From: Spirosoma foliorum
GTDB lineage: Bacteria; Bacteroidota; Bacteroidia; Cytophagales; Spirosomataceae
Assembly: GCF_014117325.1 (NCBI RefSeq)
Contig: NZ_CP059732.1
Location: forward strand, 8,073,501 to 8,137,500
Direction: 5' to 3'
Length of the DNA stretch: 64,000 bases
Shown here: piece by piece, positions 46,370 to 52,724 of the stretch
Numbering within the stretch: position 1 is the first letter of the stretch
Layout: each line of letters opens with the position of its first letter
The notes under the pieces: generated by a model
What the model was told of the DNA's origin: nothing
Databases searched by the model: none
Seen by the model: only the letters and a program-made list of their open reading frames with translations
Translations under genes and position numbers: made by a program

Positions 46370-46474
46370 AAAGAGTGAGAGAGCGAATGAGTGGTCTGCC
46401 CTAGCGGTAGAAAACGACGCGCCAGCCGGAATGCCGGATCATCACTCTTTCACTCATTCGCTCTTTCACTCTTT
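46370..46474. repeat. Inverted repeat of the 'GAAAGAGTGA' type before the FAD-enzyme gene
   Basis: aaagagtgagagagcgaatg (left, to 46393) is mirrored by the right side 46451-46474 with one mismatch. The central part (gtctgccctagcggtag, gacgcgccagccgg) resembles, in reverse, the centre of the repeat at 52628-52720. It ends 10 bp before the FAD-gene start; an upstream in-frame start would make it part of the protein, which I consider unlikely. Confidence 0.75.
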
Positions 46475-46484
46475 GACTAATCTC

Positions 46485-48146
46485 ATGAAACTACCCATCA
46501 TTTTTGCCATTGACGACGATCCACAGGTATTACAGGCGATCCAGCAGGATTTGCGAAAAAAATACCGCAAGCAATACCGTATTATAGCCACCAGCTCCGT
46601 TCGCGAAGCGCTTGATTCCTTGCCCGAATTCAAGAAGAAAGGGGAGGAAGTGGCCCTGTTCCTGTCTGACCAGCGTATGCCTGAATTGACGGGTGTCGAG
46701 TTTCTGATGCAGGCCCGCAAGATTTTTCCGAATGCCAAACGGACCTTGCTCACGGCTTATTCGGACACCGATGCGGCTGTTCGGGCTATCAATGAAGTTC
46801 AACTGGATTACTACATTGCCAAACCCTGGGACCCACCCGAAGAAAAACTTTATCCGGTTCTGGATGATCTGCTCGGCGACTGGCAGTCAGACTACCGGCC
46901 TGCTTTTGAAGGCTTAAAACTGATAGGGTATCAATTCTCGTCACAGTCGCATGATTTAAAGGATTTTCTGGCGGGCAACCTATTCCCCTATCAGTGGCTC
47001 GATATTGAAAATGACCCTCAGGCGCAGGAGCTACTTGATTTGCACGACAAAAATCGGAATGATTTACCCGCTGTCGTACTGGAAGATGGAACCGTCCTGG
47101 CACGACCTACGATTGCTGAGTTGGGTGGTAAGCTAGGTTTACAACCTAAAGCAACGCAAAGTCTTTACGATCTGGCGATTATTGGAGCTGGGCCTGCTGG
47201 ACTGGCCGCTGCGGTATATGGTGGCTCCGAAGGATTGAGAACCATTCTGGTCGATAAACGAGCCCCTGGTGGACAGGCAGGTACGAGCTCGCGAATTGAA
47301 AATTACCTCGGCTTCCCCAATGGACTGAGTGGCGCTGATTTGACCCGTCGGGCTATTGCGCAGGCGCAACGCTTTGGCGTCGAATTTCTGGCTCCTCAGG
47401 AAGTTGTCTCCATTCAATCGCAGGGGCAATACAAACACATTAAAATGGCCGATGATAGTGAGGTGGTAGCACGGGCTATTGTGCTAAGCACAGGGGTATC
47501 GTACCATAAATTAGAGAACGAAAGCCTCGACAAATTTACCGGAGCTGGCGTTTACTATGGGGCAGCTACCACCGAAGCATATGCTTTCAAAGGAAAGCCG
47601 GTTTATGTAGTTGGCGGTGGTAATTCGGCGGGGCAAGGGGCTATGTATTTGTCGAGAACGGCATCGAAAGTATTCATCTGCGTCCGTCGCCCTGACTTGT
47701 CCGAAACCATGTCGCAATACCTTATTGACCAGATCGGCCGAACGCCAAATATTACTGTCTTGGGTTGTACCGAAATTGTTGAGGGGTTAGGTAATGACCT
47801 CCTGGAATGCCTGGTGCTGGAAAATATGGATTCGCACGAACGTCGGACCGTGAAAGCTGCCGGGCTGTTTATCTTCATCGGCACAAAACCCCTGACCGAC
47901 TGGATCGAAATGAATATCATCAAAGATCCCAAAGGATTCATCGCGACTGGGCGCGATCTGGCTCGTTACGCCGACTTCAAGCAAGTATGGAAGCATGACC
48001 GGGAGCCGTACCTACTCGAAACATGCAGCGCAGGCATTTTTGCCGCTGGCGATGTGCGAGCTGGAGCCATGAACCGGGTTGCCTCGGCCGTAGGTGAAGG
48101 CGCTATGGCCGTGAGCTTTGTTCATAAATACCTGGCCGAAAACTGA
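46485..48146 (+). CDS. Receiver/thioredoxin-like/FAD-NAD(P) reductase fusion
   Basis: The chosen start is ATG 46485 (MKLPIIFAIDDDPQVL), giving 553 residues. The receiver domain (about 1-125) has the phospho-acceptor D62 in LFLSDQRMPELTG. A glutaredoxin/thioredoxin-like domain follows (about 145-215; DLKDFLAGNLFPYQWLDIE, DLPAVVLEDGTVL). Then comes a thioredoxin-reductase-like part (about 225-550): FAD site IIGAGPAGLAAAVYGG, NAD(P) site VYVVGGGNSAGQGAM and the C-terminal AGDVRAGAMNRVASAVGEGA. The place of the TrxR redox CxxC reads GVYYGAATTEA, without cysteine, so it should not act as a normal thioredoxin reductase. Likely a flavoprotein output of the upstream kinase. Confidence 0.92.
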   Translation: MKLPIIFAIDDDPQVLQAIQQDLRKKYRKQYRIIATSSVREALDSLPEFKKKGEEVALFLSDQRMPELTGVEFLMQARKIFPNAKRTLLTAYSDTDAAVRAINEVQLDYYIAKPWDPPEEKLYPVLDDLLGDWQSDYRPAFEGLKLIGYQFSSQSHDLKDFLAGNLFPYQWLDIENDPQAQELLDLHDKNRNDLPAVVLEDGTVLARPTIAELGGKLGLQPKATQSLYDLAIIGAGPAGLAAAVYGGSEGLRTILVDKRAPGGQAGTSSRIENYLGFPNGLSGADLTRRAIAQAQRFGVEFLAPQEVVSIQSQGQYKHIKMADDSEVVARAIVLSTGVSYHKLENESLDKFTGAGVYYGAATTEAYAFKGKPVYVVGGGNSAGQGAMYLSRTASKVFICVRRPDLSETMSQYLIDQIGRTPNITVLGCTEIVEGLGNDLLECLVLENMDSHERRTVKAAGLFIFIGTKPLTDWIEMNIIKDPKGFIATGRDLARYADFKQVWKHDREPYLLETCSAGIFAAGDVRAGAMNRVASAVGEGAMAVSFVHKYLAEN

Positions 48147-48152
48147 TTACTT

Positions 48153-48235
48153 GATGTATGATATAGGGTATATGATGTATGATGTGGCTGACGCGAAAGG
48201 AATCATCATATATCCTACTTCATACATCCTACATC
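48153..48235. repeat. Imperfect inverted repeat with the loop word GGCTGACGCG
   Basis: gatgtatgatatagggtata on the left is loosely mirrored by the right side (tatatcctacttcatacatc and cctacatc). The middle holds gatgtggctgacgcgaaagg. It lies between the FAD-enzyme gene and the zinc-finger gene, so it separates the two genes of one putative operon. Confidence 0.65.
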
Positions 48236-48253
48236 TCATATAAACCCAATACT

Positions 48254-48526
48254 ATGATTAGACCAACTATTTGCGAACACCTGTCTGCTTTGACAGAAAT
48301 CCGTACGGCTCGTGAGTACGTATGTGAAGAGTGCATTAAAACTGGCGATTCGTGGGTGCATTTGCGTACCTGCCAGACCTGCGGTACAACACTCTGCTGC
48401 GATTCTTCGCCCAATAAACATGCTACAAAGCATTTTCTGGTCAGTGAGCACCCTGTTGTGGTCTCGTCTGAGCCGGGCGAACGATGGTTGTGGTGTTTTG
48501 TAGATGAACAAATGGTAAATTATTAA
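48254..48526 (+). CDS. UBP-type zinc finger protein
   Basis: The preferred start is ATG 48254 (MIRPTICEHLSAL), giving 90 residues; the longer frame upstream is read from repeat sequence. Zinc ligands are visible as CEH, YVCEEC, RTCQTCGTTLCC, HATKHF and SEH, the C-H-C-C-C-C-H-H pattern of ZnF-UBP domains. In eukaryotes these bind the ubiquitin C-terminus; bacterial stand-alone versions have no known ligand. It follows the kinase and the receiver/FAD fusion in the same direction and is likely part of that module. Confidence 0.88.
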   Translation: MIRPTICEHLSALTEIRTAREYVCEECIKTGDSWVHLRTCQTCGTTLCCDSSPNKHATKHFLVSEHPVVVSSEPGERWLWCFVDEQMVNY

Positions 48527-48615
48527 ACAAGGAACTCACGATTCAGGTTAAGACTTTCACGATTACTGTAGGCTTACTAATCCTATGCCGATCGCACACC
48601 CAAAACCGTACCTGA

Positions 48616-49833
48616 ATGATTGCCGAACAAACACTTACTGACCAATATTTTCGGGTAAGAGCTCACTCCGAAACAATTTGTCAGGGGCTTGAAACCGAAG
48701 ATTATGTAGTGCAACCCATTGTTGATGTTAGTCCGCCTAAATGGCATTTGGGGCACACAACCTGGTTCTGGGAAACCTTCGTTTTAGTCCCTAACGCACC
48801 AGATTATCGACCCTTCCACGACGATTTTAGTTACGTATTTAATAGTTACTACGAGACAGTTGGTAAGCGTGTGCTGCGAACAGATCGTGGGAATCTGAGT
48901 CGCCCAACTGTGGAAGGCGTATACATGTACCGTGATTATGTGGATGAGCACATGAGCCGGTTCTTGAATAAGGCAGAGTTATCGCCTGAACTTCACGCGC
49001 TTATTGAATTAGGCCTGAATCATGAGCAACAACACCAGGAATTGCTTATTACCGATATCAAGTACATTCTGGGTCACAATCCACTATTGCCGATTATTAA
49101 GATGCCTATCGTTGAGCATCTGCGACAGGCAATAAATCCGCCCGTTTCAATAAAGGAGGGCATCTATTTAATTGGACATCCGTCTACCTCCCAATCGTTT
49201 TATTTCGACAACGAACTAGGGCAGCATAAGGTCTATCTGAACGATACAACGCTCTATGGAAATCTGGTTACCAATGGCGAATACCTGGAGTTTATAGAAG
49301 CTGGTGGCTATACGGATTTCCGCCATTGGCTGTCGGATGGTTGGGCGTGGGTACAAGCTAATGCTATAAAGGCTCCTTTATATTGGCACCAGATTGATGG
49401 CGAGTGGTGGAATTATACATTCGACGGATTAACGCCGATTGATTTGGCTGTTCCGGTTTGCCACGTGAGTCAATATGAAGCCGATGCTTACGCCCGCTGG
49501 AAAGGAACGCGTTTGCCTACTGAATTTGAATGGGAAGTGGCCGCCGTGGATTCGTCAGCCGTGGGCTCGGGCACAGTACAGACAACTAGTCGTCAACTTA
49601 ACTGGGGGACTCGTTGGGAGTGGACCAATTCGGCCTATTTGCCTTACCCCGGTTTTATAACGGCAGCAGGTGCCGTAGGTGAATACAATGGTAAATTTAT
49701 GAGTGGCCAAATCGTTCTGCGTGGGGCTTCGGTAGCTACTCCCGAAGGTCATTCGCGGCCGACTTATCGCAATTTTTTTCAACCAGACAAACGATGGCAG
49801 TATACGGGAATACGCTTGGTGGAGCGGGCATAG
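48616..49833 (+). CDS. egtB: Ergothioneine biosynthesis sulfoxide synthase EgtB
   Basis: The 405-residue protein has the two EgtB parts: an N-terminal DinB-like four-helix domain with the iron-binding histidines (KWHLGHTTWFWETF, NHEQQHQELL with HxxxHxE) and a C-terminal FGE-sulfatase fold (RLPTEFEWEVAA, GKFMSGQIVLRGAS, YTGIRLV). It joins the thiol donor (cysteine or gamma-glutamylcysteine, depending on the EgtB class) to hercynine with oxygen, using non-heme iron. It is followed directly by egtD, whose product makes hercynine, so both act in one pathway. Confidence 0.92.
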   Translation: MIAEQTLTDQYFRVRAHSETICQGLETEDYVVQPIVDVSPPKWHLGHTTWFWETFVLVPNAPDYRPFHDDFSYVFNSYYETVGKRVLRTDRGNLSRPTVEGVYMYRDYVDEHMSRFLNKAELSPELHALIELGLNHEQQHQELLITDIKYILGHNPLLPIIKMPIVEHLRQAINPPVSIKEGIYLIGHPSTSQSFYFDNELGQHKVYLNDTTLYGNLVTNGEYLEFIEAGGYTDFRHWLSDGWAWVQANAIKAPLYWHQIDGEWWNYTFDGLTPIDLAVPVCHVSQYEADAYARWKGTRLPTEFEWEVAAVDSSAVGSGTVQTTSRQLNWGTRWEWTNSAYLPYPGFITAAGAVGEYNGKFMSGQIVLRGASVATPEGHSRPTYRNFFQPDKRWQYTGIRLVERA

Positions 49834-49895
49834 GGCAGGGAGCAGAGGGCACGCGGTTGAGTTTAGAAAGTGGTAGGGGTGATGTTGATACAATT

Positions 49896-50840
49896 ATGCC
49901 CTCCGCCCTTGCCGATGAAGTGCGGACGGGTTTGCAGAAAACACCCAAGCGATTATCGTCTCGGTTTTTCTATGATGCCGAGGGGAGCCGACTGTTTCAG
50001 GAAATTATGCATGCGCCGGAATATTACCTGACCCGCTCAGAGTACGAAATTCTGGATACATATAAAGCTGATTTACTTCGCCAATTTGCAACTGATAACC
50101 GCCCATTTGAACTGGTTGAACTGGGTGCGGGCGACGGCCTGAAAACGAAAATTCTACTCGGATTCTTTGCCGATAAAAACGCCGACTTTACCTATGCGCC
50201 GGTCGATATTTCGGTTGATGCACTGGATGAATTAGTGATTGACCTTCGTCAGAAATGGCCTGATCTTCGGCTTAATCCCCGGCACGATGACTATTTCAAC
50301 GCCCTCGAGCAACTGTCGGAAGAATCAGACGCTCGGCGGGTTGTTTTATTTCTAGGCTCGAACATCGGCAACTTCGCACCTGAAGATGCAATTGATTTTT
50401 ATCAGCAACTTCACGACCATCTCCAACCCGGCGATTTGGTACTGACGGGCTTTGATCTACAGAAACATCCGGCTGTGATTCATGCTGCTTACAATGATAA
50501 GCAGGGGATAACACGAGCTTTCAATCTAAATCTGCTCCGACGAATCAATCGTGAGCTGGATGCTAATTTCGATTTGAGTGCTTTTGATCATTACGAAGTA
50601 TACAATCCCGAAACAGGCGAAGCGCGCTCGTATCTGGTGAGCCAGAAAGCGCAAACTGTTCAAATTGGCGCATTAGACATGACCGTGCCGTTCGACTACG
50701 GTGAAATCATTCATACCGAGATTTCCCGGAAATTTACGCGGGCGCAGATTGAAAACTTAGCCCAGCAAACGGGTTTTTCGGTGACGGGCTGGTTTACCGA
50801 CTGCAAAGGGTACTTTGCGGACGTTGTGTTTGAACGATAG
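49896..50840 (+). CDS. egtD: L-histidine N-methyltransferase EgtD
   Basis: The frame is open from 49794 inside egtB, but the segment between resembles a G/A-rich intergenic repeat. ATG 49896 gives 314 residues, close to the usual EgtD length (about 320). A TTG at 49857 is an alternative. Motifs: FFYDAEGSRLFQEIMHAPEYYLTR typed as SRFFYDAEGSRLFQEIM and PEYYLTRSEYEIL; the SAM site ELVELGAGDGLKT; the histidine-binding wording FLGSNIGNF and GDLVLTGFDLQKH. EgtD trimethylates histidine to hercynine, the substrate of EgtB. It ends the two-gene unit. Confidence 0.9.
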   Translation: MPSALADEVRTGLQKTPKRLSSRFFYDAEGSRLFQEIMHAPEYYLTRSEYEILDTYKADLLRQFATDNRPFELVELGAGDGLKTKILLGFFADKNADFTYAPVDISVDALDELVIDLRQKWPDLRLNPRHDDYFNALEQLSEESDARRVVLFLGSNIGNFAPEDAIDFYQQLHDHLQPGDLVLTGFDLQKHPAVIHAAYNDKQGITRAFNLNLLRRINRELDANFDLSAFDHYEVYNPETGEARSYLVSQKAQTVQIGALDMTVPFDYGEIIHTEISRKFTRAQIENLAQQTGFSVTGWFTDCKGYFADVVFER

Positions 50841-50876
50841 AGCTGTTTAAGCTTTTCCTGTTAAATATGAGTGTAA

Positions 50877-50961
50877 TTTTTGTCATTCCGACCTTAGGAG
50901 GAATCTCTAGCTCCCCTACTAATCAACCTTGAGATTCCTCCTAAGGTCGGAATGACAAAAA
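50877..50961. repeat. 31-bp perfect inverted repeat after egtD
   Basis: tttttgtcattccgacctta (start of the left arm, 50877-50907) is exactly mirrored at 50931-50961. Outside it, agctgtttaa (50841-50850) and tttaaacagct form a second, looser pair of arms. It lies in the convergent region between egtD and susD and may contribute to transcription termination. Confidence 0.9.
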
Positions 50962-51018
50962 ACGATGCATTTTCAGCCTGAATGAGAAAGTTTAAACAGC
51001 TTCGATGATAAACAAACA

Positions 51019-51041
51019 AGCCCAACTAATATAGTTGGGCT
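51019..51041 (-). terminator. Terminator of the SusD gene
   Basis: agcccaact and agttgggct form a 9-bp stem with a 5-nt loop. On the - strand it is followed by ttgtttgttt, a T-rich tail. It lies 39 bp after the SusD stop codon. Confidence 0.7.
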
Positions 51042-51079
51042 GTTCGCATAGTTTAGGTTAAGAAAAAAGTAAGATTGGG

Positions 51080-52612
51080 CTATTGCTTATCCCACCACAC
51101 GTGGGTATCCAGATTATCAGGACCTTGCCGTGTAACAGCTTCCTGGCGGTTGGCTGTATTGACAGATTGCTCAGAATCTGGATAGGATAAGCGGTAAATG
51201 AAATTCCCTTTGATTTCTTTACCCGGATAAGGGTTAGGTGTTAGCGCGGGAAATCCACTACGTCGGAAGTTAGCGAACAATTCAGGGCCGTTCAGGAATG
51301 AAACAATCCAATACTGGGTGTTAATCACTTCAAGCCCTTTTGCGGGATCATAGGGATTCTTTTGTAAATAAGCTGCGATGTTTGCATCCGAAACCAGCGA
51401 TGTAGCATCATAATCGCCCAACTGTTTCATGTGCGCTGTAACCCCAGCATTATAAAAGTCGGCAGCGTTTCCTGTTGTCCAGGTTCGCTGGGCCGCTTCA
51501 GCCAGCAGTAATTGTGTTTGCGCATACGTAACTAGGTAGCATGGGGCAAACTGACTGCCCATCCGGGTTCGATCCAACTGCGAATAATCGTAGAAACTGG
51601 CTAGTCCGTCGGCCGTGGCTTTGGCAGCAATCGTACCATTATCGTAGCCCATTGGCATACCAATTTGTACCGCCGGGTCACGATTGGCCTTCGCAGCTGT
51701 TTGTTCTGGGCCACTTTTGGCCCCTACATAACGTACGGCAATAGACACCAGGCGAGGATCGGACGTTGCTTTGAGGTAATTCACAAAGGCACCCGTGAGG
51801 TAATAGTTGGCCGCTTCGGTCGAATTGACAGTAGCGCCCACACCGTTCGTATAGTTAGCATTGTTGCGAACGACTGCATTATCGGCGTTTGAGGTCATCA
51901 GACCACCGGCAATAGCTTTCTGTACCGTCGATTGTGCCAGTGTAGGATTCACTTTCGAGAGCCGCATACCAACCCGCAGCAACAGTGAATTGCCGAACTT
52001 TTTCCATTTTGCAATGTCGCCCCCGTAAGTAATCTCGCCCGCTTCTGTGGGTTTGGCTGCATCTAAAGCGGCCGTTGCTTCGGTTAGCTCTTTAATGAGG
52101 TCATTATAAATGCTCTCCTGCGTATCGTATTTCGGTATAACGTTTCCCGAAATATACCCGAGTCCAGCCTGGCTATAGGGAATATCGCCATAAGTATCTG
52201 TTAGTACATTAAAGACATAGGCTTTCCAGATACGGATCATATTGTAGAGGTTAGTCCGATTGGCATCCGTTTTAGTTTGATTGGCTGCATCGACCAGATA
52301 GCGAACTACGTTCTGATAATATTGACGCCAGATACCGCCATTGTTACCCGTGGGTCCTCTGTTGTCGATATTAAAATTACCCCCTGCATTGATACCAGAG
52401 TTCGGGGTGAATATCTGCTGAACGATAGGTTCCTCAAAAACCAGAATTGACCCCGGAAACGAGGTGCCAACCATGGCATTGTTAAACGTAAATACGGGAT
52501 TAAGCGTTGTTGCCGCTGTCGGGTTAATGTTCAGTTCATCGAACCCTTTGTCGCAACTGCTAGTGACCAGAAGCAGGGCAAGCAGTGGTAGTATAAAAAA
52601 TATCTTTTTCAT
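51080..52612 (-). CDS. SusD/RagB-family nutrient-binding lipoprotein
   Basis: A 510-residue SusD-like lipoprotein. The signal peptide ends with the lipobox region TSSCDKGFDELNINP, so it is lipid-anchored on the outer membrane. The RagB/SusD wording follows: RIWKAYVFNVLTDTYGDIPYS, ELTEATAALDA and the C-terminal YPDSEQSVNTANRQEA typical of the SusD-like family. It captures the ligand for the SusC barrel encoded next to it. The nutrient is unknown; no glycosidase or regulator lies adjacent. The SusC gene upstream is frameshifted, so this SusD may lack a working partner. Confidence 0.92.
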   Translation of the reverse strand: MKKIFFILPLLALLLVTSSCDKGFDELNINPTAATTLNPVFTFNNAMVGTSFPGSILVFEEPIVQQIFTPNSGINAGGNFNIDNRGPTGNNGGIWRQYYQNVVRYLVDAANQTKTDANRTNLYNMIRIWKAYVFNVLTDTYGDIPYSQAGLGYISGNVIPKYDTQESIYNDLIKELTEATAALDAAKPTEAGEITYGGDIAKWKKFGNSLLLRVGMRLSKVNPTLAQSTVQKAIAGGLMTSNADNAVVRNNANYTNGVGATVNSTEAANYYLTGAFVNYLKATSDPRLVSIAVRYVGAKSGPEQTAAKANRDPAVQIGMPMGYDNGTIAAKATADGLASFYDYSQLDRTRMGSQFAPCYLVTYAQTQLLLAEAAQRTWTTGNAADFYNAGVTAHMKQLGDYDATSLVSDANIAAYLQKNPYDPAKGLEVINTQYWIVSFLNGPELFANFRRSGFPALTPNPYPGKEIKGNFIYRLSYPDSEQSVNTANRQEAVTRQGPDNLDTHVWWDKQ

Positions 52613-52627
52613 AATTATGTGTTTGTC

Positions 52628-52720
52628 GTTTACGGTATTCGGTTGGTTTACCGCACCGGCAGACCGGCCAAAACAAGGGCGCGTCAGCCAACCATAAACC
52701 TCAAACCAAATACCGTAAAC
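52628..52720. repeat. Imperfect inverted repeat with the loop word GGCTGACGCG (in reverse)
   Basis: gtttacggtattcggttggt (left) pairs with ataccgtaaac at 52710-52720 and nearby taaacctcaaaccaa. The centre holds caccggcagaccggcc and gcgcgtcagcc. It lies in the 112 bp between susC and susD and shares its left-arm word with the repeat at 43708-43797. Confidence 0.75.
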
Positions 52721-52724
52721 CTAT

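Noticed and set aside
46431..46484. N-terminal extension of the receiver/FAD protein (start at 46431)
   Set aside because: The extra residues (HSFTHSLFHSLTN) are read from the inverted repeat; the receiver domain starts naturally at ATG 46485.
50841..51041. A small non-coding RNA between egtD and susD
   Set aside because: The structure is explained by an interspersed repeat and a terminator; no promoter box was found inside.
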